From Planomonospora sp. ID82291 (GTDB lineage Bacteria; Actinomycetota; Actinomycetes; Streptosporangiales; Streptosporangiaceae), in NCBI RefSeq assembly GCF_015711645.1, contig NZ_JABTEX010000003.1, forward strand, positions 62,001 to 126,000: a stretch of DNA of 64,000 bases, given 5' to 3'. How positions within the stretch are numbered: position 1 is the first letter of the stretch; each line of letters begins with the position of its first letter. Below, piece after piece: positions 36,315 through 44,524 of this stretch. A program made the position numbers and the translations under genes. The notes beneath the pieces were generated by a model that worked only from the letters and a program-made list of their open reading frames with translations, made no database searches and was not told the origin of the DNA.

Positions 36315-37772
36315 TCAGCTGGCCCAGTCGAGCAGCGGGCGGGTGTTGCTGGGGTGGCGCAGCTTGGACAGGGACTCCTTCTCCAGCTGGCGGATGCGCT
36401 CCCGGGTCAGGCCGAGGTGCTTGCCGATCTCGTCGAGGGTGTGGGGCTTGCCGTCGACGAGGCCGAAGCGCAGGGCCATGATCCGGGCCTCCCGGGGGGA
36501 GAGGTTGCCGAGCACGCCGCGCAGCTGCTCGCCCAGCAGCTGGCGGTCCACCACCTCGGAGGCCTCCGGGGAGTCGACGTCCTCGATGAGGTCGCCGATG
36601 GTGGTCTCGCCGTCCTCGCCGATGGTGGCGTTGAGGCTGAGCGGCTGGCGGCTGGTGCGCAGCAGCTCCTCGATCTGGTCGGGGGTCCGATCCAGCTCGA
36701 CCGCCAGCTCCTCGGGCGTGGGCTCGCGGCCCAGCCGCTGGTGCATGTCGCGCTCGACGCGGGAGAGCTTGGAGAGCATCTCCAGCACGTGCACGGGCAG
36801 CCGGATGGTGCGGGCGGAGTCGGCGAAGCCGCGCTGGATGGCCTGCCTGATCCACCACATGGCGTAGGTGGAGAACTTGTAGCCCTTGGTGTAGTCGAAC
36901 TTCTCCACCGCGCGGATCAGGCCGAGGTTGCCCTCCTGGACCACGTCGAGCAGGGCCATGCCGCGATCGGTGTACTTCTTGGCGACGGAGACGACGAGCC
37001 GGAGGTTGGCCTCCAGCATGTGGTCCTTGGCGCGGCGGCCGTCCTCGGCGATCCACTCCAGGTCGTCGCGGACGTCGGCGGGCAGACCGGGCTCGGACTC
37101 CAGCTTGGCCTCGGCGTACAGGCCGGCCTCGATCCGCTTGGCGAGCTCGACCTCCTGGGCGGCGGTGAGCAGCGTGCGGCGGCCGATCGACTTGAGGTAG
37201 GTGTGCACCGAGTCGCCCATGACCGACGACTGGTCGTCCAGGTCGGCGGCCTGCTCCACCTCGGCCTCGAGCTCCGCCTCGTCGGGGGCGGTCCAGCCCT
37301 CCTCGGCCAGCTTCGCCTCGAGGTTCTCCGGCACGTCGTCCGGGCCCGGCGCGGCCCTGTCCGCCTCGTCCGCGAGGAGGCCCTGCGGAGCGGCCGTGCT
37401 GGTGTCCTCCGCGGTCTCCTCCGCGCCCTGCCGCGCGCCCTGCTGTGCGCCCTTCCCGGCGGTCCTGCCGCCGGCGGCCTTGGCCGTGCGCGGGGAGGTC
37501 GTCTTGCGGGCCGCCGTCTTGCGGGCGGCGGTCTTGGCCGCGGCCTTCCTGGTGGCCGCGGCGAGCGTGGGCTCGTCCTCGGCGGCCAGGCTCACACCGG
37601 CCTCGGTGAGCTCGCGCAGGATCGTCCGGCCCTCGGCCGGGCTGATGCCCGCGTCGGCGAAGGCGTGACGCAGCTCCGCGAGAGAAAGGTGACCCTGAAC
37701 TCGCCCTCGGTCAAGGAGCTGCTCGAGGGTCGTCGGGGCCTCGGTCGAGGTCGCGGCGGCGGTTTGGGGCAT
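36315..37772 (-). CDS. RNA polymerase principal-type sigma factor (RpoD/HrdB family)
   Basis: 485 residues. An N-terminal region 1.1-like segment (LEQLLDRGRVQGHLSLAELR) is followed by an Ala/Lys/Arg-rich linker with repeated KTAARKT units (residues about 75-105), then regions 1.2 (DSVHTYLKSIGRRTLLTAAQ), 2 (EGNLGLIRAVEKFDYTKGYK, then FSTYAMWWIRQAI), 3 and 4.2 (LGLTRERIRQLEKESLSKLR). It recruits RNA polymerase to -35/-10 promoters. The C-terminus reads HPSNTRPLLDWAS rather than the HrdB/SigA form HPSRSQVLRDYLD, so it may be a paralogue of the essential sigma. ATG at 37772 after GGAGG. A GGGAAC-N18-GTT element lies upstream. Confidence 0.93.
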   Translation of the reverse strand: MPQTAAATSTEAPTTLEQLLDRGRVQGHLSLAELRHAFADAGISPAEGRTILRELTEAGVSLAAEDEPTLAAATRKAAAKTAARKTAARKTTSPRTAKAAGGRTAGKGAQQGARQGAEETAEDTSTAAPQGLLADEADRAAPGPDDVPENLEAKLAEEGWTAPDEAELEAEVEQAADLDDQSSVMGDSVHTYLKSIGRRTLLTAAQEVELAKRIEAGLYAEAKLESEPGLPADVRDDLEWIAEDGRRAKDHMLEANLRLVVSVAKKYTDRGMALLDVVQEGNLGLIRAVEKFDYTKGYKFSTYAMWWIRQAIQRGFADSARTIRLPVHVLEMLSKLSRVERDMHQRLGREPTPEELAVELDRTPDQIEELLRTSRQPLSLNATIGEDGETTIGDLIEDVDSPEASEVVDRQLLGEQLRGVLGNLSPREARIMALRFGLVDGKPHTLDEIGKHLGLTRERIRQLEKESLSKLRHPSNTRPLLDWAS

Positions 37773-37873
37773 GAGGACACCTCCTCCGTTACGGAGTCGT
37801 CTGTTTTCAGGCTGTGGGTGTTGACACGTTGCGGAGTGGGGCGGCCGGGGGGGCCGCTCAGCGCACCAGTACC

Positions 37874-37903
37874 AATAACCCCGTCGGCGACCTTTCTGTT
37901 CCC
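37874..37903 (-). promoter_or_regulatory. Sigma-R (thiol-stress) type promoter before the sigma factor gene
   Basis: On the minus strand GGGAAC (37898-37903) is followed after exactly 18 bases by GTTATT (37874-37879). The Streptomyces sigma-R consensus is GGGAAT-N18-GTT, and hrdB of S. coelicolor has a documented sigma-R-dependent promoter. The element is about 100 bp upstream of the start codon. Confidence 0.7.
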
Positions 37904-37924
37904 GGCTTGACGGGGAAAATATGA

Positions 37925-37956
37925 TGGGATGGGCCGGTTCCAGCCGGACCATCCCA
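37925..37956 (-). terminator. Intrinsic terminator after the secreted-protein gene
   Basis: GGGATGG and CCGG arms pair with CCGG and CCATCCC across a 6-base loop, interrupted by one G/A mismatch; on the minus strand the stem is followed by ATCATATTTT. It separates the menE/secreted-protein unit from the sigma-factor promoter. Confidence 0.8.
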
Positions 37957-37987
37957 TTCGACGTCGGTCTCGGCCGCCCGGAGCGGC

Positions 37988-38392
37988 CTAATCGGTCGAG
38001 TCGACCGGGCCCTCGGGGGCGTCCCCGGCCGGGCCCTCGACCGCGGGGAAGGGCCCCTCGACCACCGGGAGCGGCATCGGCAGGGCGTCCTCCATCCGGT
38101 GCTCGGTCCAGTAGCGCGCCGCCTTCTCGGGTTCGGGGTCGACCTCGGTGGAGACCACGAAGTCCTCCGGCGGGGCGGTCCGCTCCGGCGGGGCGGGCGG
38201 GACGGAGGCGGTCGGCGGGACCGGGCCCGCGGGGACCGGCGCGTTCGGCTCGACCGCGGGCACGGGCACGGGCACGGGCTCACCGGCCCGCTCGATCCCG
38301 CCGGCGGAGGCGGCCGCCGCGACGGACGCGCCGCCGGTGAGGATCACGGCGACGACTCCGGCGGAGGCCCACGTCTTGCGGGTCGGCTTCAT
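37988..38392 (-). CDS. Secreted proline-rich protein of unknown function
   Basis: 134 residues. The N-terminus MKPTRKTWASAGVVAVILTG, then GASVAAAASA, is a Sec signal peptide with likely cleavage near residue 30. The mature part is rich in Pro, Val and Glu (PVPVPAVEPNAPVPAGPVPP) with short PV repeats, acidic and probably unstructured, and ends with DAPEGPVDSTD. No Cys, so not a lipoprotein by the lipobox rule. ATG at 38392 follows GGAAGGAGGGG. It is 49 bp downstream of menE on the same strand and may be co-transcribed, though a functional link is not apparent. I do not recognise the family. Confidence 0.8.
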   Translation of the reverse strand: MKPTRKTWASAGVVAVILTGGASVAAAASAGGIERAGEPVPVPVPAVEPNAPVPAGPVPPTASVPPAPPERTAPPEDFVVSTEVDPEPEKAARYWTEHRMEDALPMPLPVVEGPFPAVEGPAGDAPEGPVDSTD

Positions 38393-38441
38393 CGGGCCCC
38401 TCCTTCCTGGTCGTGTCATCCCTTCGACGCTCCGGAGCGCC

Positions 38442-39656
38442 TCACGGTTCCCGCCGCAGACCGCGGCGGAGCGCGGCGAGGTCCGGCTTGCCGTTGGGCA
38501 GGAGCGGTATCCCGGGGACGACGACCACCTCGGCCGGGGCCGCGTAGGCGGGCAGCCGCTCCTTGACGAAGGCGCGGAGCTCGGCCGGCGACGGGGGCGC
38601 GGAGGAGACCACGACGGCGACCACCCGCTCGCCCCACTCGGGGTCGGGGCGGCCGACCACGGCGGCGTCGGCGATCGCCGGGTGCTCGGCCACGACGGCC
38701 GCCACGGCCGCCGCGACGACCTTCTCGCCACCGGTGTTGATCACGTCGTCGGCCCGGCCCAGCACCCGCAGCCGGCCGCCTTCCAGCGTGCCGAGGTCGG
38801 AGGTGACGAACCAGCCGCCGTCGCGGGCCGCGGCGGTCAGGTCGGGCCGGAGCCGGTAGCCGGAGAAGAGCACGGGGCCGGCGATGCGGATCCGGCCGTC
38901 CCGGGACCCGCCGCCGATCTGCAGATCTACATTGTCAAGGGGCCGGCCGTCGTAGACGCACCCGCCGCAGGTCTCGCTCATGCCGTAGGTGGTGACGACC
39001 CGGGCGCCGACCGTCCGGGCCCGGTCCAGCAGCCCCGCCGGGGCCGCCGCCCCGCCGAGCAGGATCGTCCGGAACGCCGACAGGTCCGCCGAGACGTCGA
39101 GGAGGCGGTGCAGCTGGGTCGGGACCAGCGAGACGTGGTCGGCCCCGGAGGCGAGCACCGCCTCCGGGGAGAAGCCGTCGTGGACGACCGGCTCGGTCCC
39201 GCTCAGCAGGGACCTGACCAGCACCTGCAGGCCGGAGACGTGCGAGGGCGGCAGGCAGCAGAGCCACCGCTCGCCGGGCCGGGCGCCCAGCCGCTCCAGG
39301 GAGGCCGAGGCCGAGGCGCGCAGCGCGGCGGCGGACAGCTGCACGCCCTTGGGGGCGCCGGTGGTGCCGCTGGTGGCGATCACCACGGCCACCTCCGCGG
39401 GGACGGGCTCGCCGCCGGCCTGCCGTACGCCGTCCAGCCGGGCCGGGCGCAGGGCCTCCAGCGCCGCCCGCAGCGCGGGACCGGGCAGGTCCGGCGGCAG
39501 GGGCAGGATCGCGGGGCCCGTGAAACCGGCGTCGAGCGCCGCGGCGACCGCCTGGAACAGCGCGGGTCCCGGCGGCAGCGTCACGGCGTGCAGCTCCCGG
39601 CCGGGGCCGGCGGCGGGCCGTCCGGCGGGCGGCTCCTCGTGCACGGGACCGGTCAT
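38442..39656 (-). CDS. menE: o-Succinylbenzoate-CoA ligase MenE
   Basis: 404 residues, ANL-superfamily adenylating enzyme that activates o-succinylbenzoate to its CoA thioester in menaquinone synthesis. VVIATSGTTGAPKGVQ is the P-loop-like A3 motif, TTYGMSETCGG the A5 motif, ADDVINTGGEKV the A8 hinge and LPNGKPDLAAL carries the catalytic Lys (A10). It is short for the family, consistent with actinobacterial MenE of about 370-400. It is divergent from menC, with 72 bp between starts. The A+T-richer TAACCT 9-14 bases upstream of the start suggests a leaderless transcript; an in-frame GTG precedes the ATG immediately. Confidence 0.93.
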   Translation of the reverse strand: MTGPVHEEPPAGRPAAGPGRELHAVTLPPGPALFQAVAAALDAGFTGPAILPLPPDLPGPALRAALEALRPARLDGVRQAGGEPVPAEVAVVIATSGTTGAPKGVQLSAAALRASASASLERLGARPGERWLCCLPPSHVSGLQVLVRSLLSGTEPVVHDGFSPEAVLASGADHVSLVPTQLHRLLDVSADLSAFRTILLGGAAAPAGLLDRARTVGARVVTTYGMSETCGGCVYDGRPLDNVDLQIGGGSRDGRIRIAGPVLFSGYRLRPDLTAAARDGGWFVTSDLGTLEGGRLRVLGRADDVINTGGEKVVAAAVAAVVAEHPAIADAAVVGRPDPEWGERVVAVVVSSAPPSPAELRAFVKERLPAYAAPAEVVVVPGIPLLPNGKPDLAALRRGLRREP

Positions 39657-39728
39657 CACGGTCGTAAGGTTAGTGCCGATGAGCCGGACGACGACCGAGG
39701 GGCCGGTGCAGCGGAAGGGGACGGAGCG

Positions 39729-40661
39729 ATGTCGGCGGGGGCGGCGCTGCGGGTGTTCCGGATTCCGATGCGGACCCGCTTCCGCGGGCAGACCGTCCGC
39801 GAGGGCGTGCTGCTGGGCGGTCCGGCCGGGTGGGGGGAGTTCTCCCCCTTCCCCGAGTACGGCCCGGCCGAGTGCGCCCGCTGGCGCGCCTGCGCCGAGG
39901 AGGCGGCCTTCACCGGCTGGCCCGCGCCGCTGCGCGACCGGATCCCGGTCAACGCCATCGTCCCCGCCGTCGGCCCCGAGCAGGCGCACGCGATGGTACG
40001 GCGGGCCCGCTGCGGCACGGTCAAGGTGAAGGTCGCCGAGCGGGGCCAGGGCTTCGCCGACGACCTGGCGAGGGTCGAGGCCGTCCGTGACGCGCTCGGC
40101 CCGGCGGGCCGGATCCGGGTGGACGTCAACGGCGCCTGGGACGTCGAGGCGGCGGTGGCCCGGATCACCGAGCTCGACCGCCGCTTCGGCCTGGAGTACG
40201 CCGAGCAGCCCTGCGCGACCCTGGACGAGCTGGCCCGGGTCCGCAGGCGGGTCGAGGTGCCGATCGCGGCCGACGAGTCGATCCGGCGCGCGGAGGACCC
40301 GCTGAAGGTCAGGGCGGCGGAGGCGGCCGACATCGCGGTGGTGAAGGTGCAGCCGCTCGGCGGCGTGGCGGCCGCGCTGCGGGTGGTGGAGGCGTGCGGG
40401 CTGCCCGCCGTGGTCTCCAGCGCGGTGGAGACCTCCGTCGGCCTGGCCGCCGGGGTGGCGCTCGCCGCGGCCCTGCCCGACCTGCCCTACGCCTGCGGCC
40501 TGGGCACGCTCTCCCTGCTGGAGGGGGACGTGGTGGCCGACCCGCTCGTCCCGGTCGACGGGATGCTCCCGGTGCGGCGTCCCGACGTGGACCCCGGCGC
40601 CCTGTCCCGCTACGAGATCGAGTCCCCCGCCTGGGTGCGACGCCTGAAGGAGGCACGGTGA
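39729..40661 (+). CDS. menC: o-Succinylbenzoate synthase MenC
   Basis: 310 residues, enolase-superfamily enzyme that dehydrates SHCHC to o-succinylbenzoate. The KxK base motif is in TVKVKVAE (near residue 98), the metal ligands are in RVDVNGAWD, LEYAEQPC and IAADESIRRA, and the second Lys is in VVKVQPLGG. These are the expected positions. ATG at 39729 follows GGGGACGGAG. The last codons overlap menD (GTGA), so the two are translationally coupled. Confidence 0.95.
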   Translation: MSAGAALRVFRIPMRTRFRGQTVREGVLLGGPAGWGEFSPFPEYGPAECARWRACAEEAAFTGWPAPLRDRIPVNAIVPAVGPEQAHAMVRRARCGTVKVKVAERGQGFADDLARVEAVRDALGPAGRIRVDVNGAWDVEAAVARITELDRRFGLEYAEQPCATLDELARVRRRVEVPIAADESIRRAEDPLKVRAAEAADIAVVKVQPLGGVAAALRVVEACGLPAVVSSAVETSVGLAAGVALAAALPDLPYACGLGTLSLLEGDVVADPLVPVDGMLPVRRPDVDPGALSRYEIESPAWVRRLKEAR

Positions 40662-42322
40662 ACCCCGCGACCGCGCTCGCGACCGTCCTGGTCGACGAGC
40701 TGGTGCGCTGCGGCCTCACGGACGTGGTGCTCGCGCCCGGTTCGCGCTCCGCTCCGCTCGCCCTGGCCGTGCACGCCGACAGCCGGGTCCGGCTGCACGT
40801 GCGCATCGACGAGCGGTCGGCCTCCTTCCTGGCGCTGGGCCTGGCCCGGCGCGGCGAGCGCCCGGTGGCCCTGGTCTGCACGTCGGGCACGGCGGCGGCG
40901 AACTTCCACCCGGCGGTCATGGAGGCGCACCAGTCGGGGGTGCCGCTGCTGGTGCTCACCGCCGACCGCCCGCCCGAGCTGCGCGACACCGGCGCCAGCC
41001 AGACGATGGACCAGCTCAAGCTGTACGGCACGGCGGTCCGCTGGTTCGCCGAGGTCGGCGCCCCCGAGGAGCGGCCCGGCCAGGTCGCCTACTGGCGCTC
41101 CCTGGCCTGCCGGGCCTACCAGCGCTCGCTCGGCCCCGCCGACCCGGGTCCGGTTCACCTCAACCTGGCCTTCCGGGAGCCGCTGGTCCCCGACGGCGAC
41201 GACTCCTGGTGCGAGCCCCTGGACGGCGGTGCGGACGGGCCCTGGGTCCGTGCGCGGGTGGCGCCTCCGGCCGCCGCGCTGCACCTGCCGAAGACCCGCA
41301 GGGGCGTGCTGGTGGTCGGCGACGGCGCCGTCGGCACGCGCCGGTACGTCGCGGCGGCCGGCATGGCGGGCTGGCCGGTGCTGTCGGAGCCCAACGGCGG
41401 CGCCCGCTACGGCGACCACACGATGTCGGCCTACCACCATCTGCTGAGCACCCCGGAGTTCACCGAGGCGCACCGTCCCGAGGTGGTGGTCACCCTCGGC
41501 CGTCCCAGCCTGTCGAAGTCGCTGCTGCGGTGGATGGGCCGGGTCGGGGGCGAGCACGTCGTGGTCGCCCCCGACCTGACCCGCTGGCCCGACCCGACCC
41601 GCTCGGCCACCCAGGTGGCGCAGGCCGTGGAGATCCCGATCGCGGCCGGGGACGACGCCTGGCTGCACTCCTGGCGCCGCGCCGACGCGGCGGCCCGGGC
41701 GGCGATCGACGAGGTGCTGGACGACTCGGGCCTCAGCGAGCCGCGCCTGGCGCGGGACCTGGCGGACCTGCTGCCCAACGGGTCGCTGCTGACGGTCGGC
41801 TCCTCCATGCCGATCCGCGACCTGGACCAGGCGATGCGGCCCCGACGGGGACTGCGGATCCTGTCCAACCGGGGCGTCGCCGGGATCGACGGGGTGGTCT
41901 CGACCGCGATGGGCGCGGCGCTGGCCCACAACGGCCCGGCGTTCGCGCTGATGGGCGACCTGACCTTCCTGCACGACCAGAACGGGCTGATCCTCGGCCC
42001 GCTGGAGCCCCGCCCCGACCTGTGCCTGGTCGTGGTGAACAACGACGGGGGCGGGATCTTCTCGCTGCTGCCGCAGGCCGCGTTCCGCGATCCGTTCGAG
42101 CGGGTCTTCGGCACCCGGCACGGGGTGGACCTGGCCTACGCGGCCGCGGCCACCGGCACGCCGTACACCGCCGTGAGCGAGCCCGGGCAGCTGGACAAGG
42201 CGCTGCGCGGGCAGGGCGTGCGGATCGTGGAGGTGCGCACGGAGCGGGAGTCCAACGCGGCGCTGCACGTCACCATGCGGGAGGCGGCGAGCGCGGCGGT
42301 CCGCGCGGCCATGGCGGGGTGA
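40658..42322 (+). CDS. menD: SEPHCHC synthase MenD
   Basis: 554 residues, ThDP enzyme joining isochorismate and 2-oxoglutarate. The N-terminal PYR domain has LAPGSRSAPLALA and the catalytic Glu in DERSASFLALG; GTAAANFHPAVMEAHQSGVP and TADRPPELRDTGASQ are MenD blocks; the PP domain carries GDLTFLHDQNGL and NNDGGGIFSLLPQ (ThDP/Mg2+ site). With menC and menE it shows the classical menaquinone pathway rather than the futalosine route used by streptomycetes. The GTG start overlaps the menC stop as GTGA. menF, menB and menA are not in the window. Confidence 0.96.
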   Translation: MNPATALATVLVDELVRCGLTDVVLAPGSRSAPLALAVHADSRVRLHVRIDERSASFLALGLARRGERPVALVCTSGTAAANFHPAVMEAHQSGVPLLVLTADRPPELRDTGASQTMDQLKLYGTAVRWFAEVGAPEERPGQVAYWRSLACRAYQRSLGPADPGPVHLNLAFREPLVPDGDDSWCEPLDGGADGPWVRARVAPPAAALHLPKTRRGVLVVGDGAVGTRRYVAAAGMAGWPVLSEPNGGARYGDHTMSAYHHLLSTPEFTEAHRPEVVVTLGRPSLSKSLLRWMGRVGGEHVVVAPDLTRWPDPTRSATQVAQAVEIPIAAGDDAWLHSWRRADAAARAAIDEVLDDSGLSEPRLARDLADLLPNGSLLTVGSSMPIRDLDQAMRPRRGLRILSNRGVAGIDGVVSTAMGAALAHNGPAFALMGDLTFLHDQNGLILGPLEPRPDLCLVVVNNDGGGIFSLLPQAAFRDPFERVFGTRHGVDLAYAAAATGTPYTAVSEPGQLDKALRGQGVRIVEVRTERESNAALHVTMREAASAAVRAAMAG

Positions 42323-42348
42323 CGGGGGAGGCCCGACGCCCGTCCGAC

Positions 42349-42398
42349 GGGCCGGCGGTGTTCCCGAGGCGGGCGGGCCGGCGGTGTTCCCGAGGCGG
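42349..42398 (+). repeat. 24-bp direct repeat after menD
   Basis: GGGCCGGCGGTGTTCCCGAG plus GCGG occurs at 42349-42372 and again at 42375-42398 (identical, period 26). It lies 27 bp past the menD stop. No terminator with a clear stem was found here. Confidence 0.85.
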
Positions 42399-43132
42399 CT
42401 TGCGGTGTCCTCCCCGGGCCGGGATCGGACCTGTCCCGTCGGCGGCCGCAGGAATTGCCGGATCATTCCTGCCCGGCCCTGGAAATCGTGAAGGACCGTC
42501 CGCCTGTAAATGCTCACCCGCCGTATCTCATGTCACGCGGGCACCTGGCTCCAGAGAACATCCGACATTTCTATCAGGACGGTCCGGCGCGCGCCACGGG
42601 TGGATAAACGCAGTCGGCCGGTCGCGGACGGTGAGCCTCCAGGCCGGGGAAGGGGGCCGGGTTGACCGGTGTCTCCGCCCTCGTATAGGGTGCCCGAATT
42701 TTTTTCGGATATCCGGCCCGACCTTCTGGGACGGCCCCCGTCGGCGCATCCCCGTTGGGTGATCGCCTGGTGGCGGTGCGTCAGGTTTCGGTGCTTGTGC
42801 GATCTTCGGTCCGCCGTAACCCCGATGGATGCCTGGTTTTTGTCGTTCGGAGGCTGTCCGATTCGAGTGGGGGTCGAGGAAGGGGGCCGGTGGAGCCCGA
42901 CATGACAGCCCGCTGCCGCGTATTGTTTCCAAGTCTGTAAACACCGGGTTCCGGTCATCCGTAACAGGGTCGTCAACGGTTCTCCGAGGTCGCGGCGGGA
43001 ATCTTGACGCCTTCCCTTCCGGGTGTATATAAGAGTCATTGTTGTTTATGAGAGGTATGTAACAGGGTGGGGTACGACCCCGTATCACATCTGAATTCCG
43101 GGGCGTTTCAGCCTTGCAGGAGGGCGCCGTAC
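42399..43132 (+). promoter_or_regulatory. Upstream region of the NRPS/PKS operon with two promoters
   Basis: 734 bp, noticeably A+T-richer than the genes, with no ORF I can support. TTGACC (42662-42667) and TATAGG (42684-42689), 16 bp apart, form a first promoter. TTGACG (43004-43009) and TATAAG (43028-43033), 18 bp apart, form a second, stronger one about 100 bp before the first gene. Between them TGTTT and AAACA (42924-42943) form a dyad with a 10-base spacer, and CCGAA-TTTTT-TTCGG sits at 42693-42707. The 300 bp between the promoters could be a long leader or a small RNA. Confidence 0.6.
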
Positions 43133-44524
43133 ATGGCGACCGGTCACCCGCCGCAGTCGACTCATGAATCTCCTCCGACATTGTTCTGCCTGCCCTATGC
43201 CGGAGGCGGCGCGAGCGCCTACCAGAGCATGCGGGCGGCGCTCTCGGGCACCGCGGAGGTCGTCGCGCTCAACCTGCCCGGCAGGGAGGGGCGCATCGCC
43301 GAACCGCCGCGCGTGTCGATCGGCGAGATCGCCGACGAGATGGCTCCCGCCACGGGCCGGCCGTACGCGGTCTACGGCCACAGCATGGGCGCGCGGATCG
43401 CGTTCGAGGTGGTCCGGGAACTGCGTCGCCGGGCGCTGCCCATGCCGGTGCGCCTCTACGTCGGCGGGGCGCATCCGCCGGACCGCCGGGTCCCGCTGGC
43501 CGCGGCCGTGGGACTCGCGGACGAGGCGTTCATCGAGCAGCTGGTCCGCCGCGCCGGTGCCCTGACGGAGCTGCGGGACGTGCCGGAGCTGCGGGAACTG
43601 CTCCTGCCCCTGCTGCGCAGCGACTTCACCTGGATCAAGGAGTACCGGTACGCGCCGGAGCCACCGCTGGACGTGCCCCTGGTGGCCTTCGCCGGCCTCG
43701 ACGACGCGGAGGTCCCCGCACCCGTGATGCTCGGGTGGAGCCGGCACACCCGGTCCCGGTTCCGGCTGCGCACCGTGCGCGGCGGCCACCTGTTCCTGGC
43801 GGACGCGCACGCCGATCTTCCCCGGCTCATCGCCGAGGACCTGGCGGCGGGCGACCCGGCGGGCGGGCGCGCGGAAGGCCCGCCGGGTGCGGCGCCCCCC
43901 GCCGAGGACGAGGTGCACGTCTGGCTCGCCGCCCGGGAGACGTCCCCGGGACGCCTGGTGGAGGAGGTCCTGCGCCGGTACGGCACGGCCCGGCGGTCCC
44001 TGCGCCACGGCGCCGACCGGCACGACGGCCTGGCGCTGGCCGCCGTCTCCCGGGACTGCGCCGTCGGGGTGGCGGTCGAGCGCCTGCGCGTGCCCGGCGT
44101 CCCCGGTGACGCCTTCGACGACGCCCTCCTCCATGCCGACGAGCGGGAGCAGATCGAGGACGCCGCCGAGGAGGACCGGCCGTGGCTGGCGCTGCGCGCC
44201 CGTACGGCGAAACGGGCGCTCGCGGAGGGGAGCGGGGCGGCCCCGGACCGGATCGGCTTCGCCGACCTCACCGCCCCCGGTCCGTGGCGGCCCTTCGCCC
44301 ACCGGGTCCCCGGGCCGCCCCCGCCGGACCGCGACACCCGCGCCGCGGGCGTCGCGGATCCCGTGCCCCCGCCCGGCGACGGCCCGCCCGTCCCGGACCT
44401 GACCGGGTGGCAGGTCGTCCACCTGCCGCTCCGGGTCCCCCGCGGGGAGGCGGTCGCGGCCGTGGCGCTGCCGCGCGACCGGATGCGGCTGCGCTTCGAC
44501 ACCCTGACGGACGGCCTGCGGTGA
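43133..44524 (+). CDS. Type II thioesterase fused to a PPTase-like domain without metal-binding residues
   Basis: 463 residues. Residues 10-245 are a type II thioesterase: LFCLPYAGGGASAY, YGHSMGARIAFE (Ser84), acid in GLDDAEVP (near Asp190) and GGHLF (His219). These remove stalled acyl groups from carrier proteins. Residues about 257-463 look like a 4'-phosphopantetheinyl transferase of Sfp type (DEVHVWLAARE, GLALAAVSRDCAVGVAVE, final WQVVHLPLRVPRGEAVAAVA). The metal motif reads VGVAVE instead of VG(V/I)D(V/I)E, and the WxxKEA helix reads RARTAKRA, so catalysis as a PPTase is not expected. ATG at 43133 after AGGAGG. It overlaps the NRPS gene as GTGA. Confidence 0.82.
   Translation: MATGHPPQSTHESPPTLFCLPYAGGGASAYQSMRAALSGTAEVVALNLPGREGRIAEPPRVSIGEIADEMAPATGRPYAVYGHSMGARIAFEVVRELRRRALPMPVRLYVGGAHPPDRRVPLAAAVGLADEAFIEQLVRRAGALTELRDVPELRELLLPLLRSDFTWIKEYRYAPEPPLDVPLVAFAGLDDAEVPAPVMLGWSRHTRSRFRLRTVRGGHLFLADAHADLPRLIAEDLAAGDPAGGRAEGPPGAAPPAEDEVHVWLAARETSPGRLVEEVLRRYGTARRSLRHGADRHDGLALAAVSRDCAVGVAVERLRVPGVPGDAFDDALLHADEREQIEDAAEEDRPWLALRARTAKRALAEGSGAAPDRIGFADLTAPGPWRPFAHRVPGPPPPDRDTRAAGVADPVPPPGDGPPVPDLTGWQVVHLPLRVPRGEAVAAVALPRDRMRLRFDTLTDGLR

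Noticed and set aside
37592-37957. Longer N-terminus for the sigma factor or an antisense small protein
   Set aside because: The frame upstream of ATG 37772 crosses the sigma-R-like promoter and a terminator and lacks conserved sequence; GGAGG positions the start at 37772.
42669-42940. Small ORFs in the NRPS upstream region (for example a 61-codon frame starting at 42755)
   Set aside because: No ribosome binding site, third-position GC unlike real genes in the window, and no conserved pattern; treated as leader or regulatory DNA.
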